DNA from: an uncultured Lachnospiraceae bacterium
Lineage (GTDB): Bacteria; Bacillota; Clostridia; Lachnospirales; Lachnospiraceae
Length of the DNA stretch: 53,607 nt
Reading direction: 5' to 3'
Assembly (NCBI GenBank): GCA_910577445.1
Contig: CAJTMZ010000008.1
Coordinates: 4,932 to 58,538 of the forward strand
The notes under the pieces are model-generated. The model was given only the letters and a program-made list of their open reading frames with translations, was not told the DNA's origin and searched no databases. A program made the translations under genes and the position numbers. This document shows positions 1 through 7,613 of the stretch, piece by piece; position 1 is the first letter of the stretch; every line of letters begins with the position of its first letter.

Positions 1-702
1 GTTTGTTATACGGAAGCCACAACCACGGACGCCATATCCGCTTCCCCCGAATCTGAAGCCGCGGTCAGCGACAGGGAGGAAGCCTTTTACGAAATTTATA
101 AGCCCTACGGCGTAAGCTTTCATCAGGAAAAAAACGAGCTGTATTTTAACGGAGAGCTTGTCCGGTGCTTCCGGGACGAAGTCGTTATCGAAGAGGGACT
201 TTCCGCCCGCCGGTGCGATTATTTTAACGAAAAGGGAACTTTAGACATCCATACCCTGCGGGAACCCGTTCAAAATGAGGATGGAAGCGTTGACCTCTTC
301 GGCACTTTAAAGGGAATTGAAAAGAGCAGTCAGGAAGAATTTAACGAAAGAGATTTGTCTGAGTTTTACCGCACCGATACGATAGAGGCGACCACTGAGA
401 CGTCGGCCGAAACCGGTTTTGCTTTTCGACTTCGCAGCCTGTTTGCTGATTTATTCGGTCAGCAGAAAAGCTTTCCTAAAATATTTAAGGAATACGAAAG
501 CTATGGAATTACTTATGAAGCGCCGGAAAACGGCGGCATAGGAAATGTCTATTACAACGGCCGGCTTGTGAATGCCTTTATCGACCAGAAAAATGATGGA
601 AGCGTGTTTTCCTTCCATTCCGAAGATGGCGGAGAAATTAATGTGCAGACTGTCTATGACGACAAAGGAAAACTGACGGACATAGCCGTCATAGAAAAAT
701 AA
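1..702 (+). CDS. C-terminal part of a possible M56/BlaR1-like signalling protein (5' end outside window)
   Basis: The frame is open from base 1, so this is the last ~233 residues of a longer protein. The visible part is hydrophilic with no membrane segment. It holds two copies of a small module, residues ~33-60 (YKPYGVSF...LYFNGELVRCF) and ~161-192 (YESYGITY...VYYNGRLVNAF), separated by a low-complexity Thr/Glu stretch. The modules and the ending GGEINVQTVYDDKGKL resemble, from memory, the tail of M56 (BlaR1/MecR1-type) sensor peptidases in Clostridia, where a 'YYNGxxV' motif precedes a 'VRDxxGK' motif. No catalytic HExxH is in the visible part, so that assignment is a guess. The gene converges on birA with a shared terminator between them. 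Confidence 0.45.
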   Translation, partial: VCYTEATTTDAISASPESEAAVSDREEAFYEIYKPYGVSFHQEKNELYFNGELVRCFRDEVVIEEGLSARRCDYFNEKGTLDIHTLREPVQNEDGSVDLFGTLKGIEKSSQEEFNERDLSEFYRTDTIEATTETSAETGFAFRLRSLFADLFGQQKSFPKIFKEYESYGITYEAPENGGIGNVYYNGRLVNAFIDQKNDGSVFSFHSEDGGEINVQTVYDDKGKLTDIAVIEK

Positions 703-711
703 TATGTTAAA

Positions 712-748
712 TATCCGGCAACGCAGTGTGGCAATGCGCTGCCGGATA
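712..748. terminator. Bidirectional terminator between convergent genes
   Basis: A perfect 9-bp inverted repeat (TATCCGGCA at 712-720, TGCCGGATA at 740-748) with an inner CGCA/TGCG pairing lies between the convergent ends at 702 and 756. T-rich sequence follows on both sides (CTTTATTT rightwards, TTTAACATATT leftwards). Confidence 0.75.
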
Positions 749-755
749 CTTTATT

Positions 756-1772
756 TCACTGCAGCTTCACGCTGATTTCCCCGCTGGAGAGATATTCCGT
801 CGTTCCGTCATCGTAACGCACGTTGAGATGGCATTCGTCGTCTATCCCCAGAACCAGAGCATACTCCCGGTCCGCCGCATCCGTATCTTTCGTCCTTCCG
901 GGAGCCCCCTCGGGAGTGATGATGCGTACTCTCTTTCCGATGACAAAGCAGCGTTTTCTGTACTCTTCCAGATAATTTCTGGCGGGAAAGTCCTGATAAT
1001 ATGCCATAAAGTTCTCAAGGAACTCCACCACCAGCATATTGCGGAGATTTTCTTTCTGCTCATGGCTTTCAAAAACCGCTCCGGCTACATTCTTTATCTC
1101 CTCGGGGAAACCGCCCTGTGGCTCGTACATATTGATGCCGATTCCCACAATCACGTACTCCAGCTTGCCCTCCTCCAGGGAAGCCGAGCCTTCCGTGAGA
1201 ATCCCCGATATTTTCAGCCCCCTCATCCAGACATCGTTTACCCACTTAATCTGCACCGTCTCTCCCGACACTTTTTCCACTGCCTTTGCCGCGGCGACCG
1301 CTGTCAGCGTCGTCAGCATGGCCGCTTCCTTCGGACCCGCGTCGGGATGAAGAAGCAGGCTCATATAAAGCCCCGTTCCCTCGGGAGAATAAAAAGAATG
1401 GCCTCTGCGGCCCCTGCCTGCACTCTGTTCCTTTGCAAGAAGCACCATATCCCGCTTTTCTCCGTTCACAACATAGCGCTTCAATTCGTTGTTGGTGGAA
1501 TCCACCATCTTTTCCACACGGACATGCAGGGGAATATTTTTTTCCCTGAGCTTTTGCTCAATGAACGCCGCAGACAAAACGTCGGGCGCTTTCTGCAGCA
1601 CGTAGCCCCTGTTATTTACCGCCTCGATGGCATAACCTTCTTTTTGCAGTACTTTAACAGCTTTCCATACCCCTGCTCTGGATATGGAAAGCTGCTGCGC
1701 AATCTCCTGGCCGGAAAAAAATTCTCCCCGATGATTTTCCAGTAATAACAATACCTGTTCTTTCACTGTCAT
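756..1772 (-). CDS. birA: Bifunctional biotin--[acetyl-CoA-carboxylase] ligase / biotin operon repressor
   Basis: This 338-residue protein activates biotin as biotinyl-5'-AMP and transfers it to the lysine of the biotin carrier protein of acetyl-CoA carboxylase. An N-terminal winged helix-turn-helix (residues ~4-60, SGQEIAQQLSISRAGVWKAV) marks the repressor-type (group II) enzyme. The ligase domain shows STNNELKR, the biotinyl-AMP loop GRGRRGHSF and IKWVNDVWMRGLKISGIL, which carries the catalytic lysine. The SH3-like C-terminal domain follows. The length is normal for the family. Its ATG overlaps the stop of the upstream gene by four bases (ATGA), so it is the last gene of a three-gene operon and is probably translationally coupled. 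No biotin-synthesis genes are nearby. Confidence 0.95.
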   Translation of the reverse strand: MTVKEQVLLLLENHRGEFFSGQEIAQQLSISRAGVWKAVKVLQKEGYAIEAVNNRGYVLQKAPDVLSAAFIEQKLREKNIPLHVRVEKMVDSTNNELKRYVVNGEKRDMVLLAKEQSAGRGRRGHSFYSPEGTGLYMSLLLHPDAGPKEAAMLTTLTAVAAAKAVEKVSGETVQIKWVNDVWMRGLKISGILTEGSASLEEGKLEYVIVGIGINMYEPQGGFPEEIKNVAGAVFESHEQKENLRNMLVVEFLENFMAYYQDFPARNYLEEYRKRCFVIGKRVRIITPEGAPGRTKDTDAADREYALVLGIDDECHLNVRYDDGTTEYLSSGEISVKLQ

Positions 1773-2218
1773 AACGATAATAACATTTCCTCTATGATTC
1801 TGGAGGCATCGGCCACCAGTCTGCTGCAGGGCCTTTGGGCGTAATATTCCTTCGTTCTGGCGGAAGGTCTGGCGCTTTCCTCCATCCCCTCAATCCCAAG
1901 AAGCTCCCGGCAGATAATCGTGTTATTTTTTTCTTTAAACTTCTCCGCCATCTTTCTGGTAAGAAGATAAATCCGCTCTTTGCCCTCCTCGTTTTCCGGG
2001 TCCGTATTCCCTTCCTTTAATCCTGCAAGAAGAGCCATCGCCGACACCACTCCGCATATCTCCCGCATTCTGCCTACACCGCCGCCCATGGGGCTTGCCA
2101 GCTTTAAGGCAGTCGTTCTGTCAAGGCCGAATAAGTCGGCGTATGTCGCGAATACTGACTGTGCGCAGGTGTATCCGGACTCAAAAGTCGCTACGGCCTG
2201 CGAAACCCGGCTCTCCAT
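1769..2218 (-). CDS. C_GCAxxG_C_C family protein (putative redox/metal protein)
   Basis: About 149 residues. It has the conserved cysteine layout of the C_GCAxxG_C_C family: an N-terminal Cys in YTCAQSVF, the central Gly-rich MGGGVGRMREICGVVSA, then ICRELLG and RPCSRLV. These cysteines are thought to bind a metal or iron-sulfur centre; the family has no settled function. I chose the ATG at 2218 because it overlaps the upstream stop as TGATG and has AAGAAGG before it. An ATG at 2239 would add seven residues with a poor ribosome-binding site. The gene sits between the SEC-C gene (1-base overlap) and birA (4-base overlap), so all three should be on one transcript. Confidence 0.85.
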   Translation of the reverse strand: MESRVSQAVATFESGYTCAQSVFATYADLFGLDRTTALKLASPMGGGVGRMREICGVVSAMALLAGLKEGNTDPENEEGKERIYLLTRKMAEKFKEKNNTIICRELLGIEGMEESARPSARTKEYYAQRPCSRLVADASRIIEEMLLSL

Positions 2219-2724
2219 CAGCCCTTCTTTCCGCAGCATTTTTTATATTTCTTGCCGCTTCCGCAGGGGCAGGGGTCGTTGGGATAAACTTTATCCGGTT
2301 TTACAACCGTAGTGGAAGATTTCTGTTCTCTGTACAGAGCTTTCCTCTTATCCTCGTCAAAAATATCTTCCCATTCAGGCAGTTCATACAGCCAGTCGGC
2401 GCCGGCGGCTACCATATTTTTATACAAAAGCTCTTTATCGAATCCAAGGCTTACCTGGGTATCCTCCTCCATCTCCTCAATGGGGTTCTCCTCTTTTAAG
2501 CTGTCGTTGATACCGTCCAGGAATCCTACCATGCTCATAAGGTCAATTTCATATTTGTCCGCAAGCTCTTTCACAGTGCCCTTTACTTCCTCGTCCGGGT
2601 TCTTAAGGAGCTGTGCGTATATCTCCTTTTCTTTCTGGAAATACTCGTCCCAGAATCTTCTCAAATCTCCCTTGTTTGCTGTCTCCGAATAGGCCATATC
2701 ACGCCATTGCTTTAATAACGCCAT
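2218..2724 (-). CDS. SEC-C motif protein
   Basis: 168 residues. The C-terminus carries a SEC-C zinc-binding motif (DPCPCGSGKKYKKCCGK), the short Cys-rich tail first seen on SecA and found on many otherwise unrelated proteins. The rest (1-145) is acidic and helical, of the kind found in a Lachnospiraceae-specific family, and carries no catalytic motif I recognise. There is no signal peptide, so it is cytoplasmic. The start has a good AGGAGGAAG site. It is the first gene of the operon with the C_GCAxxG_C_C gene and birA and has a recognisable promoter upstream. Its role is unknown; SEC-C tails usually mediate binding to proteins or nucleoprotein complexes. Confidence 0.85.
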   Translation of the reverse strand: MALLKQWRDMAYSETANKGDLRRFWDEYFQKEKEIYAQLLKNPDEEVKGTVKELADKYEIDLMSMVGFLDGINDSLKEENPIEEMEEDTQVSLGFDKELLYKNMVAAGADWLYELPEWEDIFDEDKRKALYREQKSSTTVVKPDKVYPNDPCPCGSGKKYKKCCGKKG

Positions 2725-2792
2725 TATAAATCTTCCTCCTCGTTTGCTTTAAATCATTTCATCTTCCGGGCGGACCCGTCTTATTTTTTAAT

Positions 2793-2820
2793 ATTATACC
2801 CTATTTAACCAAAAAAGCAA
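2793..2820 (-). promoter_or_regulatory. Sigma-A-type promoter for the SEC-C/birA operon
   Basis: Reading the minus strand, TTGCTT (2820-2815), a 16-base spacer and TATAAT (2798-2793) lie about 70 bases before the SEC-C start. Confidence 0.6.
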
Positions 2821-2953
2821 ATTTTTTAAAATTTCGGTGTATATTGGAAAAATTCCGGGCAATAATAGTATTAAGTCAATGGAACCCCCTCCTTTGATGA
2901 CGTGGCGGCAGAAATGATAAGCCACGAATACCACAGATAAAATAAATACTTAT

Positions 2954-2980
2954 CCTCCCCAAGGGGAGGTATTCCTCCCC
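2954..2980. repeat. GC-rich inverted repeat in an intergenic stretch
   Basis: CCTCCCC-AA-GGGGAGG (2954-2969), with another CCTCCCC at 2974-2980, in the 2,821-3,039 gap. On the minus strand the hairpin is followed by ATAAGTATTTATTTT, so it could terminate the lipoprotein transcript. Otherwise the gap 2,725-3,039 holds only the SEC-C promoter and the next hairpin; I see no convincing gene. Confidence 0.4.
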
Positions 2981-2999
2981 TAAGGAAGCCTCTGGAACT

Positions 3000-3033
3000 G
3001 CGGAAGATGCGGTTTTGGGGGCTTCCGCTTTTT
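3000..3033 (+). terminator. Terminator-like hairpin on the plus strand with no plus-strand gene before it
   Basis: GCGGAAG (3000-3006) pairs with CTTCCGC (3022-3028) and is followed by TTTTT. Both flanking genes are on the minus strand, where the hairpin lacks a T-run. It may be a transcription insulator or just part of the 3' end of the lipoprotein transcript. Confidence 0.35.
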
Positions 3034-3039
3034 AATATT

Positions 3040-5451
3040 TCAGCTGTTTTCACTAATATAAATTCCCATACGTGACTGAATAATTTTCGTCACATCTTCC
3101 ACTGATTTCTGACCATTAAAATATGAGGCAGCTTCCTCATTTACAATTTTCAACAAGTGCTCTGCTGCACTGTTTACCTTTTTATCTACACTTAGTATAA
3201 AATCCAGCCATTTTTTCGCTTCCTGCTGCGTGGCAGGCTCCACCACAATCTCCTGACCGTTTATAGTGACAGTATTATCGTAGTACACCTTCTCTCCGCT
3301 TTCGGAATTAATATAGAAAGGTTTCTCTGTCATATGAGAAGCCATCTCCAGCAAAGCCGGTTTATAAACCGGTAAGCCATACCTGGAATACCTGTCATTC
3401 TCTTTGGGCATCTGTTGCTCCGGCAGAATAAACTGTTTCACAAATTCCCATACTGTCTGCTTATGGACAGATTTTTCCGAAATACCAAAAGTTCCGACAG
3501 CACAGATACTACTCCCCATTCCTCTGTTATTTGGAAAACCTACCGGCGTGACTTCCTCCAGAAACGAACCATAGGTAAGGTTTTTAATATCATTCATATT
3601 GGAAATCGTAAGCGGATTCAGCAAAGATGCATTGGAAATAAACTGTTGCTCCTGCATGGCCCATGCATTGTTATTTTCATACAGTTTATCATAGTCAATG
3701 GTATCCGGGAACTTCGATGCAAACGCAAGCAAAGAGCGAAAGCCCACACTGTCAAAATTACAGGTGGATTTCTGCCAGTCTACGAATTCATCCATGCAAT
3801 ACCGCAAAGCCCAGTTTAGCACTAACTCTCTGGTAGTTGTGTTCTGAAATGCACTGGCATCCGGATACCTTGTAAGAATCTGATTCATTTTCTCCCATGT
3901 CAGACTGGTATCCTCTCCAAAAATACTTTTCTTGCCAACCATAGTTTCCACATAAAAATCATGCGCCAGTTCATACAACTTGCCATTTGTCTCAAATGCC
4001 TTAAATACGTTGCCGCAGTAATCCTCCAGTTTCACTTCTCCATCCGCTTTTATCAGCTCATAGAAATCCGCCAGCATACCTTTCTCAGCATAATTTCTGA
4101 AATCAAAACTGCCTGTGTTATAGATGATATCGGGCACTTTGCCCGCCGCAATTTCATTGTTCAGCACTGTGATACCGGCATTATAGTCCTCTGTGGTGGC
4201 ATATGTACTATAATCCGTAACCAGAATTTTATATTTCTGACTGGATTTATTAAAACTGATTACCTTTTGGAGCATGTTGGTATCCGAACCAAACATCGCC
4301 AGAGTTATTACCTGCCTGTCCGGGATACTGGAAGGCTCCACATATTCCATCCACGCAACCCGGCTTTTACTTTGTGCAATATCATAATAGCTGCAGACAA
4401 ATTCTTTCCCGTTTAAAAAGCACAGGTTTTCTAACCCATTTACCGGTAAATCACTTGCTATATAATTCATAATGGATACCGGCTCCGCCTCGCCAAGCCT
4501 GTAACCGTATAATCCGGTACTGTTACTGAGTACCAGGTCATATCCGCTCTCCATACCCGGATATATGCTGTACTGATTGAGGATATTCTTCGGGATATCC
4601 AACTCTTTTTTTACACTTCCTGTCTTAAAATCAAAAATAAGACTTTTTACAGTTGATGTTTCTCCTTCATAATTCCAGATTGTAAATACAGGTTCTCCCT
4701 TATAATAAAAGGCAGGACTATAAAGGTCTGTATATCCCTCCGGCAATTCATATTTATTCACAATATTTCCCGTAGTGTCAACTTCAAAAATTTTCTGTCC
4801 AGTTAACAGATAAAAAGTATTGTCAGTAGAAAAAACAATTGATTGAACAGTCACCGCTTCTTCTCCCTCCGCCAGAGATTTTATATCCAGAGAGAACAAT
4901 TCCGTTCCTGTCTTATCCACACCTTTCAGATAATTCCTGTCCACAGATTCCCCGTTTTTGCCTGTTCCGCTTTCATTCAATGTGTAAAGAACGTTTCCCT
5001 GAGGGGTTATCCTGAAATCATAGGCATTTCTTGTCACTGAGGATGTGTTCACCTCTGTATCAATCCCATCCGCCACCAGTGGCATGACTCCCACATCAGG
5101 CCCCGCTTCCCCGGGTGCAATTTTATACACCGTTGCCTCGCTAAGCTTATTTCCCGCCTTATCCCATGCACGAAGCACTACAGTATGACCACCTTTCGGG
5201 TAAGCATTGACTAACATATAAAGGATGTTGTCATAACAGGCTATCGCAGCCACATTACTGTCGCCCTCAATGACACCCAACACCTGTTCCATTTTTTCTT
5301 TCTCCCGGAATACGCCCTGTTTTACCTGATTATCAGATATATTATTATCTTCCTTATCTTCGCCACAGGCAGCCAGTAAAGAAGAAACAGCTAAGGCCAA
5401 TACAACCATTTTCGCTCTTTTCCAAACAGTTTTTATAAGTTTCTCAACCAT
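3040..5451 (-). CDS. Large lipoprotein: N-terminal repeat-like domain plus family 1 extracellular solute-binding domain
   Basis: 803 residues. A lipoprotein signal ends in LLAAC with Cys29 as the lipidated residue, so it is anchored on the outer face of the membrane. Residues ~50-370 are beta-rich repeats reminiscent of a propeller (RAWDKAGNKL, FEVDTTGNIVNKYELP). From about residue 378 (ITLAMFGSDTNMLQKVISFNKSS) the sequence follows family 1 solute-binding proteins. The protein is about twice the usual binding-protein length. No permease or ATPase adjoins it; instead it starts 7 bases after psd in the phospholipid operon. A sensory or scaffold role is therefore as likely as transport, but that is inference. 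GAGAGG precedes the ATG. Confidence 0.8.
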   Translation of the reverse strand: MVEKLIKTVWKRAKMVVLALAVSSLLAACGEDKEDNNISDNQVKQGVFREKEKMEQVLGVIEGDSNVAAIACYDNILYMLVNAYPKGGHTVVLRAWDKAGNKLSEATVYKIAPGEAGPDVGVMPLVADGIDTEVNTSSVTRNAYDFRITPQGNVLYTLNESGTGKNGESVDRNYLKGVDKTGTELFSLDIKSLAEGEEAVTVQSIVFSTDNTFYLLTGQKIFEVDTTGNIVNKYELPEGYTDLYSPAFYYKGEPVFTIWNYEGETSTVKSLIFDFKTGSVKKELDIPKNILNQYSIYPGMESGYDLVLSNSTGLYGYRLGEAEPVSIMNYIASDLPVNGLENLCFLNGKEFVCSYYDIAQSKSRVAWMEYVEPSSIPDRQVITLAMFGSDTNMLQKVISFNKSSQKYKILVTDYSTYATTEDYNAGITVLNNEIAAGKVPDIIYNTGSFDFRNYAEKGMLADFYELIKADGEVKLEDYCGNVFKAFETNGKLYELAHDFYVETMVGKKSIFGEDTSLTWEKMNQILTRYPDASAFQNTTTRELVLNWALRYCMDEFVDWQKSTCNFDSVGFRSLLAFASKFPDTIDYDKLYENNNAWAMQEQQFISNASLLNPLTISNMNDIKNLTYGSFLEEVTPVGFPNNRGMGSSICAVGTFGISEKSVHKQTVWEFVKQFILPEQQMPKENDRYSRYGLPVYKPALLEMASHMTEKPFYINSESGEKVYYDNTVTINGQEIVVEPATQQEAKKWLDFILSVDKKVNSAAEHLLKIVNEEAASYFNGQKSVEDVTKIIQSRMGIYISENS

Positions 5452-5458
5452 CGTCTGA

Positions 5459-6295
5459 TTACCTCTCTTCCTCTGTTCTCGCTATAAATTCTCCCATATG
5501 TACCGGAATTTCCCCATCACTGTTCTGTCTCTTGTACAGACTTTCATTAATGCAGATTTTATTTTGTTTAAACAGCATGATAATTGTCGAGCCGCCAAAC
5601 TCAAAATATCCTTTTTCCTCACCTCTGCGTACATTACTGTACTTTGATGATAATCTGTTATTAATTTTCCCTACCAGTAAAGCGCCTATTTCCATCTGGA
5701 TAACTGTTCCGAAATTTTCTGTTCCAAGGACCTGATACTCCCTGCTGTTTTGGGCAAATACCGGAACAGCCCTTAAAGCAATCGGTCTGACGCAGTGCAG
5801 CCTGCCCCGGATTTTTCTATATTGGAGCACTTTCCCATTAGCCGCATAACAATATCTGTGATAATCTGCTGGCGTCAGCCGAAAAACCAGTGCGGTTCCC
5901 TCCATGAATTGTCCGGCAAGTTCACGGTCTTTGAGCAGGTCATTCAATGTAAATCTTGTGTTTTTTATATCCAGAACCGTACTGCCCTCTATTTTTATGC
6001 AAGACATCAATCCATCACAGGGACTTATTAGATGTCCATAGGTCACATCAAAGCATTCTGTGATTCTTTTTCTGGTAAAAAAATCATTAAAAGAAGAAAA
6101 GCCTCCCAGAGGGATATCTATATCTCTCATATCAATTTTATATTTTCGTATATAATATGGAACAATCCATTTAGATGCCCTTGATGAAAGATAGTATCCT
6201 GCCGCTTCTGATACTTTCGGCCGCACCAGCAGCTTCAAAACCATTCTCCCCGGAACCGTCCTGTATAAAAACCACAATATCAATGATTCTCTCAT
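5459..6295 (-). CDS. psd: Phosphatidylserine decarboxylase
   Basis: Decarboxylates phosphatidylserine to phosphatidylethanolamine at the membrane. 278 residues from the ATG at 6295, which overlaps the pssA stop as ATGA; a GTG four codons upstream is the alternative. Family motifs are complete: LGGFSSFNDFFTRK, SPCDG (Asp ~94), TPADYHRY (His ~146) and FGGST near residue 236, where the chain cleaves itself before the Ser to form the pyruvoyl group. Asp, His and Ser are the known self-processing triad. The gene is the third of an operon (TVP38-like, pssA, psd, lipoprotein), which gives the complete two-step route from CDP-diacylglycerol to phosphatidylethanolamine. Confidence 0.93.
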   Translation of the reverse strand: MRESLILWFLYRTVPGRMVLKLLVRPKVSEAAGYYLSSRASKWIVPYYIRKYKIDMRDIDIPLGGFSSFNDFFTRKRITECFDVTYGHLISPCDGLMSCIKIEGSTVLDIKNTRFTLNDLLKDRELAGQFMEGTALVFRLTPADYHRYCYAANGKVLQYRKIRGRLHCVRPIALRAVPVFAQNSREYQVLGTENFGTVIQMEIGALLVGKINNRLSSKYSNVRRGEEKGYFEFGGSTIIMLFKQNKICINESLYKRQNSDGEIPVHMGEFIARTEEER

Positions 6296-6933
6296 ATTGC
6301 GTCCCACCCCATAAAAAGAATCATCCCCAATGCTTCAATAATTCCAAGAATAATGATACCCGCTTTTCCAATTATCCCCGGTTTTTTTATCTCTACCGGC
6401 AAAAGGTAGGCAATTCCCATGAAAATCAGGAGTATCGGAAAACAAAGAATACTTTTGCATAACCTATGGTCATACAGCAGGTAAACTGCTGGCAGGAATA
6501 CTGCAATGGCCGTTACCGGAACACCTAAATAGCTTTTCCTGCATTCAGATGTCTGTCTTTGCCTATCTTCCTCCACCACGTTAAAATAAGCAAGGCGTAT
6601 CAATGCACATAAGACAAACAGAGCAGCTGTCAATCCGACAAGTGCATTTTTCCCGGAAATCATATATACAAAAACAGCCGGCAGCACCCCAAAGCTTATC
6701 AGGTCGCTCAATGAATCAATCTGGATTCCAAATCTTTTCTCACTTTCATTTCTGTCTTTTGTGGAGGCCACTGCTCCGTCAAACATATCGCAGACGCCTG
6801 CAAGCATAAGGTAAAGTACAGCATTCCAATAATCCTGGCTGAGTACCCGCAAAAGGCCAAAAAATGCAAACAACATGCCGCAATAAGTAATTATTACCGT
6901 ATAATCATAATATCCAAGTAGTTTTTTCTTCAT
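6292..6933 (-). CDS. pssA: CDP-diacylglycerol--serine O-phosphatidyltransferase (phosphatidylserine synthase)
   Basis: About 213 residues, an integral membrane protein with several hydrophobic helices. It transfers phosphatidate from CDP-diacylglycerol to serine, releasing CMP. The CDP-alcohol phosphotransferase motif is visible as CDMFDGAVAS... and FGIQIDSLSD, giving the four metal-binding Asp residues. The Arg normally following Ala in DGxxAR is Ser here (TCC codon), an unusual change in a catalytic motif. I chose the ATG at 6933 (MKKKLLGYYDY) because AAAGGAG precedes it; longer versions overlap the upstream gene. It overlaps the end of the TVP38-like gene start-side by none and psd by four bases. 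Confidence 0.87.
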   Translation of the reverse strand: MKKKLLGYYDYTVIITYCGMLFAFFGLLRVLSQDYWNAVLYLMLAGVCDMFDGAVASTKDRNESEKRFGIQIDSLSDLISFGVLPAVFVYMISGKNALVGLTAALFVLCALIRLAYFNVVEEDRQRQTSECRKSYLGVPVTAIAVFLPAVYLLYDHRLCKSILCFPILLIFMGIAYLLPVEIKKPGIIGKAGIIILGIIEALGMILFMGWDAI

Positions 6934-6950
6934 CCCCGTCTTCTTCTCCT

Positions 6951-7505
6951 TTATTTTATTAATCCAAACGCGATACTGTATGCCAGAATGCACCATGGCT
7001 TTCCTAAGATGATAATCCATATGAATTTTTTACTGTTCATTTTCATTAAACCGGAAAAATAGCACAGGAAATCATCCGGGAACAGCGGAAGCAGTGTTGC
7101 AATGAAAAGAAACCATTCATATGACTTGCTCTTCTCAACTCGTCTGCTCCATTTCTCAAATTGTTTCTTCGGAAACATGGCCTCCACAATGTCAATTCCA
7201 TATTTTTTTGCCAGAAAATATGCAATAATGGAGCCAAGGCTGATACCTATATAATTGCACCAGAATCCGGTCATACTTCCAAATGCGATGGCTCCTGCTG
7301 CACATCCTAAGTATCCCGGCAATACCGGAATCACCACCTGTACTGCCTGAAAAAAAGTTAGCATCAGAGGCGCCGCTATGCCAAAGCTTTTCATATAATT
7401 TTGCAGCGATTCTACGGAATCAAATTTCTGATTAAAAAACTGCTTGACAAGGAATAAAACTATAACTACAAAACCTGCCAGAACCCATATTTTAATTTTT
7501 TTCAT
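6951..7505 (-). CDS. TVP38/TMEM64 (DedA-like) family membrane protein
   Basis: 184 residues with an N-terminal hydrophobic helix and several further membrane segments. The family core is recognisable: VIPVLPGYLGCAAGAIAFG, then GSIIAYFLAKKYG, and LFPDDFLCYFSGL. TVP38/DedA-type proteins act in membrane homeostasis and lipid movement; some DedA and related proteins flip undecaprenyl phosphate or phosphatidylethanolamine. The ATG at 7505 has AAAGGAAAG six bases before it. It is first in the operon with pssA and psd, so a role in handling or placing phosphatidylethanolamine is plausible, but that is inferred from context. Confidence 0.85.
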   Translation of the reverse strand: MKKIKIWVLAGFVVIVLFLVKQFFNQKFDSVESLQNYMKSFGIAAPLMLTFFQAVQVVIPVLPGYLGCAAGAIAFGSMTGFWCNYIGISLGSIIAYFLAKKYGIDIVEAMFPKKQFEKWSRRVEKSKSYEWFLFIATLLPLFPDDFLCYFSGLMKMNSKKFIWIIILGKPWCILAYSIAFGLIK

Positions 7506-7528
7506 GCTCTTTCCTTTCCTTTTATTCA

Positions 7529-7582
7529 AATATAAACTACACTTCTTAATCAGCTCTTAACCTGTTTCTTAAAGTTCCTTAA
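7529..7582 (-). promoter_or_regulatory. Promoter with four TTAAG half-sites for the phospholipid operon
   Basis: On the minus strand TTAAG starts at 7582, 7572, 7560 and 7549 (spacing 10, 12, 11), one helical turn each, as expected for an OmpR/PhoB-type regulator. The last half-site begins 15 bases before a -10 TATATT (7534-7529), and no good -35 is seen, which suggests activation. The GNAT-regulator-kinase operon has the same arrangement at 10345-10398. Confidence 0.65.
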
Positions 7583-7613
7583 TTTGTGATAATAAAAAAG
7601 ACAGGAATCCTTT

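Noticed and set aside
726..1745. Long plus-strand reading frame opposite birA
   Set aside because: It is antisense to a clear birA gene, has no family resemblance and no ribosome-binding site.
2871..3053. 60-residue minus-strand frame in the gap before the lipoprotein
   Set aside because: No ribosome-binding site, crosses the hairpins and overlaps the lipoprotein end.
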